The position numbers and the translations under genes were made by a program. The notes under the pieces were generated by a model, which made no database searches, was not told where the DNA came from, and was given only the letters and a program-made list of their open reading frames with translations. A stretch of 48,625 nt of DNA from Fidelibacterota bacterium (GTDB lineage Bacteria; Fidelibacterota; UBA8477; JABMPR01): assembly GCA_016844955.1 (NCBI GenBank), contig JAERTH010000029.1, positions 1 through 48,625 of the forward strand, written 5' to 3'. Positions 1 to 9,012 of the stretch are shown one piece after another (the stretch's first letter is position 1; every line of letters begins with the position of its first letter).

Positions 1-912
1 GGACATATCCTGAAATCGGCCTGGTGTCTGGCCAGAGCATATCTGGTGGAACCAAATCCAGAATATCTGGCAGCGGCCACCAGGATTCTGGATGATGTCA
101 TCGCACAGGATGGCACCTATGACTATGGCGAATGGTGGGAGTGGGAACAGGCTTTTACTGCTGGAATGATGGTGTACTACATCACCGGAGATGAGAGCTA
201 TTTGAGCTTTGCCGATGAAAAAATTGACTATTTCATGGATACCTGTATCGACCCTGAATACGGTGATGTCTATCGCGGCCCAAACTCAGGAACGGGTAAA
301 GGAGACTATTACAAGGCGGGTTATCACTCAACAGAGTTGGGATATTACATTTATCTATATAGCAATCTCTACTACTACAAAAACCCAGCTTCACTATACT
401 ACTATTTTGAAGCAGCGGACAGTGCAAGACAGATTACTCTCTATCCAATCGCCATTGAGGATTCAGTACTACATATCACAAATGTTCTTCTGGATGATGA
501 AAACTTCTCCGATTTTGATGCTGGAAGCCGTATTCTGAATATTGCTCCAGGCATTGGTGGTGTCTTTTACGTGACATTTGAAAATGTGAGTGTGCCGAGT
601 AGCATAGAGCACCAGCGAAATGCAATTAACCCTGGCATTTTTGCTCTGGCGCAGAATTACCCAAATCCATTTAATCCCACCACAACTATCAACTATGAGC
701 TACCCGAACCATCCATGCTCAGCCTCACCGTCTATGATGTACGTGGGCATGAGGTGACAGTCCTTCAGAAGGGTGTAAAACCAGCAGGCAATTACACAAT
801 TCAGTGGAGTGGGTTGGATCAGTCTGACAATCCGGTGAGCACGGGTCTGTATTTCTGTCGCCTGGAGGCCAGTTCATTTAGCCAAACAATCAAGATGCTC
901 TACCTGAAGTAG
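1..912 (+). CDS. AGE-family (alpha/alpha)6-barrel protein with T9SS sorting domain, 5' end missing
   Basis: The frame is open from base 1 (it reads GHILKSAW...), so the gene begins outside the window; the GTG at 46 is only the first possible start inside it. The first ~120 visible residues look like the C-terminal half of an N-acylglucosamine 2-epimerase/cellobiose 2-epimerase-type barrel. They show a GHxxKSAW-type helix, an EWWEWEQA motif like the family's WW-QAE motif, repeated GD-x-x-YL helices and a late YHSTELG motif. A ~50-residue beta-rich linker follows. From about base 646 to the end there is a T9SS type A sorting domain (NYPNPFNPTTTI, YDVRGHEV, ending IKMLYLK). That predicts export through T9SS and surface attachment or release. 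Epimerase versus glycosidase activity cannot be decided from a fragment. The family call is an inference from motifs; the sorting domain is clear. Confidence 0.7.
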   Translation, partial: GHILKSAWCLARAYLVEPNPEYLAAATRILDDVIAQDGTYDYGEWWEWEQAFTAGMMVYYITGDESYLSFADEKIDYFMDTCIDPEYGDVYRGPNSGTGKGDYYKAGYHSTELGYYIYLYSNLYYYKNPASLYYYFEAADSARQITLYPIAIEDSVLHITNVLLDDENFSDFDAGSRILNIAPGIGGVFYVTFENVSVPSSIEHQRNAINPGIFALAQNYPNPFNPTTTINYELPEPSMLSLTVYDVRGHEVTVLQKGVKPAGNYTIQWSGLDQSDNPVSTGLYFCRLEASSFSQTIKMLYLK

Positions 913-1090
913 CTAGCTCACATGTCGTAATTCGTAGCTTGCTCATAATCAGTAACTCTGGCACTTCCTACCTTACCGAAGGAAAATTGTGCATGCGATA
1001 TACCATTAAGAATGCAGGTTTTAGGGGCTGGTAGACCACGGCACAGGCTTTGCCACAGTACCCCAGACTATTGCTTGAAGGGGCGCTTGG

Positions 1091-4000
1091 ATGAAAAATA
1101 TATTTTTAACTGGTCTCATTTTAGGATTGTTGTTTTTGAGCTTTGGGAGTGTCTCTGGGCAATATCCATGGCATAGTATCGGTCCTGGCGGTGGTGGTGA
1201 TTTTTCCTGTATTACCCAACATCCCACCAACGAAAATATCATGTATAGCGGTAGTTTTTCCGGAGGTATTTTCAAGTCAACAGATGCTGGACAATCCTGG
1301 ACAAGCATCAACAACAATCTGGTTCATACGACCTATGGTACAGGCAATTACCAGGTCAATGATATTGTCATTGACCCAATCGATCATGATAAAATTTATA
1401 TCTGTACCTCTATTGGGCTCTTCCAGAGTATCAATGAGGGTCAGGCCTGGAATTTACAGTACCCTACAGCTTTAAATGGAGAATCGGATAGGGTAAGTGT
1501 AGCCACGCTTGCCATTGACCCGGCAAAACCAGACACCCTATACATGGGACTGGGAGACGGAATGAATGAAAGTCAGGCACTGCATCTGGATTTCGAAGAT
1601 TATGTAGGTGTGACAGGCTTTCTGAAATCCGTGGATGGTGGAGAGCATTGGAGCAGTGTTGAATTAGGCATGCCTGAAATGACTGCAGTACAATCTATTT
1701 GCATAAATCCTCTCAACACCAGCCAGGTCACTGTTGCTACAACAAAAGGTGTATTCCGCTCAGGTGTCAATTCTACGACGCAGATCTGGAAGGCTGGCTT
1801 TCCTTTTACTCATGAAGGCGGGATGGTTGCAGCCACAGAGTCCACACAAATAAATAATCTGGATGAGGTCTCTGACCAGGAACCTATGTGCCAGGGTGAT
1901 TCAATCATAATTGAGGGCACAAGCAAAACAGGAGAAACCATCCAAACTAATTTTATCTATGGTGATGGATCTGGTGGTACTCATGGAACAACCCTGGGGG
2001 ACATGTTGTCAATGATTAATGCATCGGGACCAAATGGTTGGGGTGATTTTGCCCAGGCAACGCTGGTCCATGGTCAAATCTATCTTGAGGATTTAGAAGC
2101 CAGTGATAGCCAAACCTCCATTAATATGTATGCTGCCCCCTCAAATCAGGGATCCGTTGCAGTTCCATATTTTGAAGAAGTCTCACCAGGCTTTACAGCG
2201 AGTGAAAACTCAGTCCCTCAAGTTTGGGAGGCAGGTTTTCCTTATACCCTGGATGGCATGATACCAGCTCAGAATTCCAGCGAGTTAAATGATTTATGGG
2301 AAACTTCAGATTCATATCTATTGTTGGATGGGGATGAGATTGTCATTAATGGGATGGGCAATTACGGGCAGTATAAAGAAACACTATTTATTTTTGGATC
2401 CCCAAGTGCTGGAAATGATTACATGGGGACAACCCTGGGTGATTTACTTGATGTGATTAATACAGAGTGGGGAGATTGTGCAATAGCCAGCCTTGTCAGT
2501 GGCCGGATTCATCTTGAGGATATCCTTCCAGGCAATAGTGAAACTACCATAAACATGTACGCTAGCCCTGGCAATGCTGGTGAAATTTCAATTCCCTATT
2601 TTCGTGAATTGTCTGCGGGATTTACACCGGGTGACTATTGGGGAGCCAAGCATGATGGACTACCCCACAGAAGTGTTAATCACGTCGCAGATGCAATTAT
2701 TGATGATCACTACACGTTGTTTGCCCTTCTGAGATCTATCCAAACCACTTCAGATACGGGTGCCGTCATAGGAGGACTCTTCAGAAGTGACAATTCAGGT
2801 GAAACCTGGACAGATATTACTGCAAACTTACCCCTAATCCATGAGTCGGACTCAATGTTTTACGACTACGCCAGTTTTGACATCGATCCTAATAACCCGA
2901 ACAATTTATATATTGCATCCCGTTCAGTGAGAGGTTCTGCTGGATCAAAATTGTACCGAATCCACAATGGGGCTAACGACTGGGAACTGGTTCCCAATTG
3001 GTCAAATGTGGGTTGGATGAGTGACAACTGGCTTAGGGAACCCTCAATCACAGATATTGCTATCTCTTCGTTCAGTTCAGGTCTGGTTTCTGTATGTGGA
3101 TCAGGTGTCATTCAGAGTCCTGATGCTGGTGAAACCTGGCAGCAAAATTGTTCCACCCCTGTGGGCGAAGCATGGCAAGGCAACAGTCTGGAAATGTTGC
3201 ATGCTGAGGCAATTGCCTTTCACCCCAATGATCCTGATATTGTGTACGCAGGCTATGATGAATTCGGATTATTTCGATCAGAAGATAATGGTTTGAGCTT
3301 CATCAGACTTGATTCCACTCAAAATCCAGCTTTAGGAACCTTACAGGAATTGGATGCTGTGAAAGATATTATGGTCGATCCAGATAATGGTGATTTGTAT
3401 ATCAGTCGTTGGCAGGGTAGTTCTTGGTTGCAGCAAAGCGGTGGTATTGTATTCAGTAGCGATGGGGGGAATTCAATTCGTTCAATTTCTTATGGTCTGC
3501 CATCGGGTCGTTGTGATCTTATCCTGGATAAAAATTCTGGTACTCCAGGAAGTCGAACGCTTTATGCAGCCATCTACGAGTGGGGGATGTACAAATCAAT
3601 TAATAGTGGGGTCAGTTGGGAGGCCATCAATACTGGTCTAGGAGCAAATGCACGAAATGTGTGGGAAATCGCCATTGATCCTGACGATTCAAGCACACTT
3701 TTCCTTGGCATTAATTCGCATTGTAATGATATGGATGGCCTATACAAATCCATAGATGGGGGGGCGAGTTGGATGCAGCAACTCAGTTTCCCCGTGGGAG
3801 ATGTTCTGGCAATCCAAATTGATGAATCTGGCACGATCTGGGGTTCTGTCACAAATGATTACGATTGGAGCAATTCGGGAGGTCTCTACCAATCAACTGA
3901 CGGTGGAATCAGTTGGATACAAATGCATAACCATAGTCGGATTATTGATATTGAAGTTCATCCCATTGACCAGAATACCATTCTGGCAACGGGGCAACCC

Positions 4001-4495
4001 ATGAATATGATAGGCGGGGATGCACCAGAATTACTATTGTCCATCAGTGGTGGTGCGGAATGGCAGGATATCTCGCTGGGAATACAAAATGGAGCTTTCA
4101 GTTTTGCACATTTCAATCCCCATAGGCCTGATCAGATCTACGTAGGAACCAGAGGTGGTGGCATCTGGAGGCATGATGATATGTTCACAGGGACTAGAAT
4201 TGAAAATGAAGCACCACAGACTTTCAATTTGGATCAAAATTTCCCCAATCCTTTTAACCCCAGTACTAACATTCACTATGAGTTGTCCACAGAATCCAAT
4301 GTTTCTCTATGGATATACGATGTCAGGGGTAGAATCATTCAAACTTTGGTATCGGATTATCAACCAGCCGGGCGATATGATGTGGTTTGGAATGCTGAAG
4401 CCGCAGATGGTAATTCTATAGGCGCTGGCGTCTACTTCGTTCGGCTTACAGCTGGGCTTGAGAGCCAGACCATAAAAATGCTGCATCTGAAGTGA
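1091..4495 (+). CDS. Asp-box (BNR/sortilin-like) propeller surface protein with two flagellar-hook-like inserts and T9SS sorting domain
   Basis: 1134 aa. GAAGGGG lies 7 nt before the ATG. A signal peptide (KNIFLTGLILGLLFLSFG) is followed by GPGGGG, the usual entry of glycoside-hydrolase-74/VPS10-type propellers. At least nine Asp-box motifs of the form S-x-D-x-G-x-x-W are visible (STDAGQSW, SVDGGEHW, SDNSGETW, SPDAGETW, SIDGGASW, STDGGISW and others). Each sits in a blade reading 'IDP.DP..lY.g...Gl(f/y)kS'. Residues ~227-515 interrupt the propeller with two tandem ~146-aa modules that resemble flagellar hook/flagellin domains (see the repeat entry). The C-terminus (from ~4230) is a T9SS type A sorting domain. 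No catalytic residues were identified, so binding or an enzyme role are both open. A weak terminator follows at 4522. Confidence 0.85.
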   Translation: MKNIFLTGLILGLLFLSFGSVSGQYPWHSIGPGGGGDFSCITQHPTNENIMYSGSFSGGIFKSTDAGQSWTSINNNLVHTTYGTGNYQVNDIVIDPIDHDKIYICTSIGLFQSINEGQAWNLQYPTALNGESDRVSVATLAIDPAKPDTLYMGLGDGMNESQALHLDFEDYVGVTGFLKSVDGGEHWSSVELGMPEMTAVQSICINPLNTSQVTVATTKGVFRSGVNSTTQIWKAGFPFTHEGGMVAATESTQINNLDEVSDQEPMCQGDSIIIEGTSKTGETIQTNFIYGDGSGGTHGTTLGDMLSMINASGPNGWGDFAQATLVHGQIYLEDLEASDSQTSINMYAAPSNQGSVAVPYFEEVSPGFTASENSVPQVWEAGFPYTLDGMIPAQNSSELNDLWETSDSYLLLDGDEIVINGMGNYGQYKETLFIFGSPSAGNDYMGTTLGDLLDVINTEWGDCAIASLVSGRIHLEDILPGNSETTINMYASPGNAGEISIPYFRELSAGFTPGDYWGAKHDGLPHRSVNHVADAIIDDHYTLFALLRSIQTTSDTGAVIGGLFRSDNSGETWTDITANLPLIHESDSMFYDYASFDIDPNNPNNLYIASRSVRGSAGSKLYRIHNGANDWELVPNWSNVGWMSDNWLREPSITDIAISSFSSGLVSVCGSGVIQSPDAGETWQQNCSTPVGEAWQGNSLEMLHAEAIAFHPNDPDIVYAGYDEFGLFRSEDNGLSFIRLDSTQNPALGTLQELDAVKDIMVDPDNGDLYISRWQGSSWLQQSGGIVFSSDGGNSIRSISYGLPSGRCDLILDKNSGTPGSRTLYAAIYEWGMYKSINSGVSWEAINTGLGANARNVWEIAIDPDDSSTLFLGINSHCNDMDGLYKSIDGGASWMQQLSFPVGDVLAIQIDESGTIWGSVTNDYDWSNSGGLYQSTDGGISWIQMHNHSRIIDIEVHPIDQNTILATGQPMNMIGGDAPELLLSISGGAEWQDISLGIQNGAFSFAHFNPHRPDQIYVGTRGGGIWRHDDMFTGTRIENEAPQTFNLDQNFPNPFNPSTNIHYELSTESNVSLWIYDVRGRIIQTLVSDYQPAGRYDVVWNAEAADGNSIGAGVYFVRLTAGLESQTIKMLHLK
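1769..2640 (+). repeat. Tandem ~146-aa repeat resembling flagellar hook protein modules
   Basis: Copy 1 starts near 1769 (NSTTQIWKAGFP) and copy 2 near 2207 (NSVPQVWEAGFP); the period measured at the QxW codons (1781 and 2219) is 438 nt. Each copy has the order GD-x-I-x-I-x-G, a FIYG/FIFG strand, GTTLGD-(M/L)-L-x-x-IN, A-x-LV-x-G-(Q/R)-I-x-LED, then TTINMYA/TSINMYA. This order matches the hook/flagellin pattern GDTI-x-I-x-G ... TTVGDLL-x-AIN ... ASL-x-x-G-x-IVLTD. The copies have diverged in sequence but share length and layout. Confidence 0.75.
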
Positions 4496-4952
4496 GACCC
4501 TCTGTATTCTTAATTTAAAAGTCCTTGAACTAAAAAAACCTCGAGGATATTTTGATTATAAGTGGCAAGGTTCTACTGAAATGTTCTTGAGAGATCGCTG
4601 ACTGGACAAGCGTGAAAATCAAGCAAAAACATAATATTAGCTACCCTCCAAACGGGCCTTTTGCACTAGCAATAAATATTGCCATTAAACAACTAAAGGT
4701 TATTTTTGGGTAACATTCTCATTTCACACTGAAATTCAAACCACTCGAATAGCGCCTCACAGCACCTCCATTATTATTTGATTCAAGGATCCATTCTCTA
4801 AGGGGGGATTATCCAATCAAGAACAAAAAACATGCCCTAGACACAGTGCCTGCAAATACGGCACTGTATTACCCGATGTACTCAAAGTGTGCCCAATCGT
4901 TAAACAATTGTGCACAAGGTATATAGATGAAAACAAAAGAGGAGGGGAAGCG
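4496..4952. other. 457-nt intergenic stretch
   Basis: It holds the candidate terminator at 4522 near its left end and the ribosome binding site AGAGGAGGGG just before 4953. Upstream in-frame codons from 4887 exist but lack a start with a binding site and do not look coding. No RNA gene or repeat was recognised in the rest. Confidence 0.5.
4522..4553 (+). terminator. Candidate rho-independent terminator after the propeller gene
   Basis: TCCTTGA (4522-4528) can pair with TCGAGGA (4541-4547) with one G-T wobble, across a 12-nt A-rich loop, followed by TATTTTG. The stem is short, so this is moderate support only. Confidence 0.4.
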
Positions 4953-5963
4953 ATGAAACGCCTAAAGTCATGCTGGATTGTATTGGTCATTCTGATGACC
5001 ACCAACTCAGTGCTTGGAACGATCTGGCAGGTGGATAACAATGGGCAAAACGGTGCGGATTTTCTCGAAATTACTGACGCAATTGCCAGTGTAGAAGTGT
5101 TGGATGGGGATACGCTATACGTGTATGGTTCAACCGCAGCATACACCGAGATAGTACTTGATAAGCGGCTTATAATCATTGGTCCGGGTTACTTTCTTAG
5201 TGAAAATACAGGGCTTCAGTTCAACCCAAATGCTGCGACCGTCAATGGCATCAATTTTCAAACCGGAGCTGAGGGATCAGTAGTTAGTGCACTCGTCTCT
5301 GGAGCGATTGGAATCTACACACATTCCATCACAATCTCGAGATGCCATATACATGCATATCCAATAGACATTTATCTGTTTGGTGATGCGGATAATTGTC
5401 TAATAACTGAGTGTCTATTGGATAACAATCTTTATCACCAATCAGAAGGTATTCCTGCCGGAGTAATTGTTTCAAATTGCTACTTAAAGGGAATAGGAAC
5501 ACGTGAATCACAAGTCGTATATAAAAACAACATCATTGATGGGATGCCATTAGTCGAAAACTCCACTTTTTATAACAATATTTTCATATGGGATGGTGAT
5601 TACAGCGATGCGTGGTTTGAAGACCACTTAATCAATTGTAGTGTATACTCGAATATCTTTATGGGGACCGCTAGTTCTTCTGAAGTTTTAAATTGGCCGG
5701 ATTGCCTATTCAATCAAACAATTGAATCCATTTTTGTAGACCAAGCCTTACATACTACTGATGGGAAATGGCAACTGGCTGAGGATTCACCAGCAATTGG
5801 GGCTGGTACTAATGGAACAGACTGTGGTATGTTTGGTGGCAGCACACCCTATGTTCTCTCTGGCATACCGCCCATCCCGACCATCTATCATTTTGAGGCT
5901 TCTACCTCAGGGTCTTCTACAAGTGGATTGCCGGTTCACATAAAAGTAAAAACACACAATTAG
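4953..5963 (+). CDS. Exported right-handed beta-helix repeat protein
   Basis: 336 aa. The start is chosen at ATG 4953 because AGAGGAGGGG precedes it and it opens a clean signal peptide (MKRLKSCWIVLVILMTTNSVLG); the frame also runs upstream to 4887. After the signal it reads IWQVDNNG-x-NGADF-x-x-I-x-DAI, the usual first coil of parallel beta-helix proteins. Coils with NxI/NCL/NNI ladders follow (for example ISRCHIHAYP, NCLITECLLDNN, YKNNIID, FYNNIFI). The end reads DCGMFGGSTPYVLSGIPPIPTIYHFEA and then a short GSSTSGLPVHIKVKTHN tail. There is no T9SS sorting domain, unlike its neighbours. Only 58 nt separate it from the next gene, so the two probably form an operon. Pairs of such a beta-helix protein with a following 'EYFFDTDPG' protein are familiar from FCB genomes. 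Ligand unknown. Confidence 0.75.
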   Translation: MKRLKSCWIVLVILMTTNSVLGTIWQVDNNGQNGADFLEITDAIASVEVLDGDTLYVYGSTAAYTEIVLDKRLIIIGPGYFLSENTGLQFNPNAATVNGINFQTGAEGSVVSALVSGAIGIYTHSITISRCHIHAYPIDIYLFGDADNCLITECLLDNNLYHQSEGIPAGVIVSNCYLKGIGTRESQVVYKNNIIDGMPLVENSTFYNNIFIWDGDYSDAWFEDHLINCSVYSNIFMGTASSSEVLNWPDCLFNQTIESIFVDQALHTTDGKWQLAEDSPAIGAGTNGTDCGMFGGSTPYVLSGIPPIPTIYHFEASTSGSSTSGLPVHIKVKTHN

Positions 5964-5990
5964 GTTCTCACCAATATCACTAACTAATAT

Positions 5991-6007
5991 TGTTTAATCT
6001 TTAAACA
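5991..6007 (+). promoter_or_regulatory. Perfect inverted repeat abutting a ribosome binding site
   Basis: TGTTTAA-TCT-TTAAACA forms a 7-bp A/T-rich stem with a 3-nt loop. It ends exactly where the AAGGTGAG ribosome binding site (6008-6015) of the 6022 gene begins. It could be an operator or an mRNA hairpin affecting translation; function is not established. Confidence 0.35.
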
Positions 6008-6021
6008 AAGGTGAGTAACCT

Positions 6022-8922
6022 ATGAAAAAACTAATTCTACTGATAGGTACACTAATTAGTGTAAGCCTTTTTAGCCAGAACCTGGACCGATTGGAATATT
6101 TTTTTGATACTGATCCAGGTTATGGTGCTGGAATAAGCGTGGATTGTCAGGCAAGTCCAGACCAAAATATTGATTTCAATGTTGATGTTTCGGAGCTGGG
6201 CAATGGTTTACATAAACTGGGAATTCGTAGCGCAGATGTGGACGGCAGGTGGAGTTTAACTTCATGGCAGGTTTTTCAGAAAGAAACTATAAGCTCTCTT
6301 GATCCGTATCCAGCTTTCTCTAGAATCGAATATTTCCTTAATATTGATCCTGGATATGGATTAGGTCAAAGCATTGACGTACCCTCTGACACCGTCATCG
6401 ATATCGAATCCATTCTTGATATCTCTACAGTATCGAATGGCTTACATCGTCTGGGGATACGTAGTCAGGATGTCCATGGACGGTGGAGCCTCACATACCA
6501 GACTGTCTTTTTGAAAGAGACCATCGTTGCGCTGGATGACGCTCCAGATATTGTGGCTCTAGAATATTTTATCGATGCTGATCCCGGTTTTGGAGCAGGG
6601 ACAAATGTCCCTCTGCTGGCTTCCAGCGAAGTGGACCATAGCTTTGTCGCTGATGTATCGGGGCTCCCGCTTGGTTTTCATCGTTTTTATCTCAGAGCTC
6701 GAAATGCAAGTGGGAACTGGTCACTGTTCAGCATCAGTCCCCTTGTCATTGAAAACAACGCTCCCCACGCTATCAATCCCCAGGTTGTCTCCATCGATTG
6801 GACCGTTTATGATGATACCTCAGGTGTGATCAGCATTGGGAGCTTCGATGATTTTGAACCCCTAGCTGATCTGGATTTACTTTTCGATGCCATGCTAGAG
6901 GTTATGAGTCCTGATCAGACCTATACCTTCGCCATGCAGGGCCGGGATAATCAAGGGATGCGTAGTTTACCTGTTTATCATGATTTCCAAATCCAATTCC
7001 TCAACTCACCTCCAGTACGTCAGGTCGAAATTGCGGATCAACTGCTCCAGGAAGACTTTGGTGAAGTAATCGTCGCCAATCTGGATACCATATTTCTTGA
7101 CCTGGATGTACCTGAACGAGACAGCCTAAGCTACTCACTGATCTCAGATGATACCGTCTTGATCGCCAGTCTGGATAGTTGCTTGCTAAAACTGGAATCA
7201 ATCCCTGAACGCTCTGGGACAACCACGCTGTTTCTTACAGCAACAGATGATAGCCTGGCCAGAGCCTTTGACACCCTTCAGGTAATTGTCAATCCAGTCA
7301 ATGACCCGCTGGTGATGTTGAATTCAATCCCTGATTTAGTACTGGATGAGGATGTAGGACCCTATCAGGTCGTCAACCTTTATGACAACTTCTCCGATAT
7401 AGACAATCCAATCCTGGAGTTCACTGCAAGCACCCCGGAAGAACATCTGTTGGTCATGATAAATGATAGTCTGCTCGTGGTTCAACCAGATACCAACTGG
7501 TCAGGAAGTGCTATGGTGGAAGTTGTGGCTACTGACGGCGAGTACAGTCTGGCTGATACATTTCTGGTAATTGTGAGGTCCGTGAATGACCCACCGATTA
7601 TGCCCATTGCCTTGCACCCTCTGGGCAATGTTGAAATGGATTCAACGGGCTACTTTATCTGGTTCCTGTCTGAGGATCTTGAATCTGGTATGGCTGCCAG
7701 TTATCAACTCCAGGTGGATGATACTACCAGCTTTTCCAGTCCTGAGATTGATCAACACGATCTTGGACTCAATAACCTCTTGTCCCTGATAAGGACGTCT
7801 CTGGGGACGGAAACCAGAGAGCTTCGGGATACTGCTTTTGCTGTACAGCTAGGCAGTTTGATGGGTTTCTCTTCGCTGAGGAATGACGACCTTTACTACT
7901 GGCGTCTGAGAGCTATGGATGTGGGTGACACCCATTCGGTCTGGACAGCAGAAGGCACCTCATTCTGGTTTAATCCGGTCAATGATGCACCTTCCAGGGT
8001 GAACTCAGGCTTTACACCCGCAGACAATCAGGCTGTTGGAAGTATTTTCCCCACCATCGCCTGGAATGCGGCCCAGGATCCTGATTGGAGTGATCCTCAT
8101 GCCAGTCTGGTTTATAACCTTCAAATGACCGAAGAAGAGGATTTCACCCTGGCCTTTGTGGATACCCTGACTGCACCAGGTAGCAATTCATTTGACGCCT
8201 ATGATTTGTCAGATGACACACAGTATTTCTATAGGGTCAAGACTATTGATGATGAGGGAGTGGAGTCAGAGTGGTCAAATACTCAGCGTTTTATCACCAA
8301 CACGGCTCTGGATCCACCGGGACCCTTTGCATTGGTTTTTCCGCCAGATAGTACAAACGGCCTGGAACAAACCTTCCAATTCAATTGGCAACCTGCCCTG
8401 GATCCTGATCTTTTTGATGTGGTCACATATAATCTGTACGTATCGGCTGATAGCACTTTTATTTCCAATGTGTTTGAACAGTTGGGGTTGGAATCTCCTG
8501 AGTTCCAGTTGTCAGAAAGTTTGCCTGACAATTCTATTTACTGGTGGAAGGTTGAAGCGATTGATACCGATTCATTGATGACCAATTCAGCAGTTTGGTC
8601 ATTCGTCGTTGGAACGGTGAACATTGATTTTGTTGAATTGCCCACAGAATTCTTCTTGCAGCAGAACTTCCCCAATCCGTTTAACCCGACTACTACGATC
8701 CGTTATGCACTCCCTGAACAATCAGCCATAACTCTCACGATATTTGATGTCCAGGGGCGGATCATAAAAACCATCATTCCAGAAGCTCATAGCCCAGGAT
8801 GGTACGAACAGCGGTGGGATGGGAGTGATGCTTCAGGCAATCCAACGGGTGCAGGTATCTACTTCTGTAGATTGACTGCAGGAAGTTTTCACCAGGTGAT
8901 TAAGATGATTTATCTCAAATAA
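6022..8922 (+). CDS. Large multidomain surface protein: triple EYFFDTDPG repeat, cadherin-like and Fn3-like domains, T9SS sorting domain
   Basis: 966 aa. AAGGTGAG precedes the ATG, and a signal peptide (MKKLILLIGTLISVSLFSQ) opens it. Residues ~20-250 contain three ~78-aa repeats, each with (L/I)EYF-(F/L/I)-x-x-DPG-(Y/F)-G-x-G and a closing G-(L/F)-H-x-(L/F)-x-(I/L)-R-(S/A). Two cadherin/Ig-like modules follow at about 330-520 (I-x-D-x-x-L-x-ED, then V-N-x-VNDPL and V-x-SVNDPP joints). Fibronectin-III-like modules follow at about 520-870 (NDAPSRVNSGFTPADNQAV, YNLQM, YFYRVKTIDDEGVESEWS, YWWKVEAID). The last ~90 residues are a T9SS type A sorting domain (NFPNPFNPTTTIRYALPE ... IKMIYLK). No enzyme motif was seen; an adhesin or scaffold role is inferred. 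It is probably co-transcribed with the beta-helix gene and ends at a strong terminator. Confidence 0.85.
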   Translation: MKKLILLIGTLISVSLFSQNLDRLEYFFDTDPGYGAGISVDCQASPDQNIDFNVDVSELGNGLHKLGIRSADVDGRWSLTSWQVFQKETISSLDPYPAFSRIEYFLNIDPGYGLGQSIDVPSDTVIDIESILDISTVSNGLHRLGIRSQDVHGRWSLTYQTVFLKETIVALDDAPDIVALEYFIDADPGFGAGTNVPLLASSEVDHSFVADVSGLPLGFHRFYLRARNASGNWSLFSISPLVIENNAPHAINPQVVSIDWTVYDDTSGVISIGSFDDFEPLADLDLLFDAMLEVMSPDQTYTFAMQGRDNQGMRSLPVYHDFQIQFLNSPPVRQVEIADQLLQEDFGEVIVANLDTIFLDLDVPERDSLSYSLISDDTVLIASLDSCLLKLESIPERSGTTTLFLTATDDSLARAFDTLQVIVNPVNDPLVMLNSIPDLVLDEDVGPYQVVNLYDNFSDIDNPILEFTASTPEEHLLVMINDSLLVVQPDTNWSGSAMVEVVATDGEYSLADTFLVIVRSVNDPPIMPIALHPLGNVEMDSTGYFIWFLSEDLESGMAASYQLQVDDTTSFSSPEIDQHDLGLNNLLSLIRTSLGTETRELRDTAFAVQLGSLMGFSSLRNDDLYYWRLRAMDVGDTHSVWTAEGTSFWFNPVNDAPSRVNSGFTPADNQAVGSIFPTIAWNAAQDPDWSDPHASLVYNLQMTEEEDFTLAFVDTLTAPGSNSFDAYDLSDDTQYFYRVKTIDDEGVESEWSNTQRFITNTALDPPGPFALVFPPDSTNGLEQTFQFNWQPALDPDLFDVVTYNLYVSADSTFISNVFEQLGLESPEFQLSESLPDNSIYWWKVEAIDTDSLMTNSAVWSFVVGTVNIDFVELPTEFFLQQNFPNPFNPTTTIRYALPEQSAITLTIFDVQGRIIKTIIPEAHSPGWYEQRWDGSDASGNPTGAGIYFCRLTAGSFHQVIKMIYLK

Positions 8923-8943
8923 AAAAACGGAAAATAGATCTAT

Positions 8944-8977
8944 AGCCCCTGAGTTTTATACCCAGGGGCTTCCTTTT
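8944..8977 (+). terminator. Rho-independent terminator (GCCCCTG stem)
   Basis: AGCCCCTG (8944-8951) pairs perfectly with CAGGGGCT (8963-8970), with an 11-nt loop, followed by TCCTTTT. It sits 21 nt past the stop codon of the 6022 gene. Confidence 0.85.
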
Positions 8978-9012
8978 CCGCCCTGTGCTATTGGCATCCC
9001 TCTCTTGAAGCA

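Noticed and set aside
4817..5179. 120-codon reverse frame overlapping the beta-helix gene start
   Set aside because: Antisense to a clear signal peptide and beta-helix gene; no family features.
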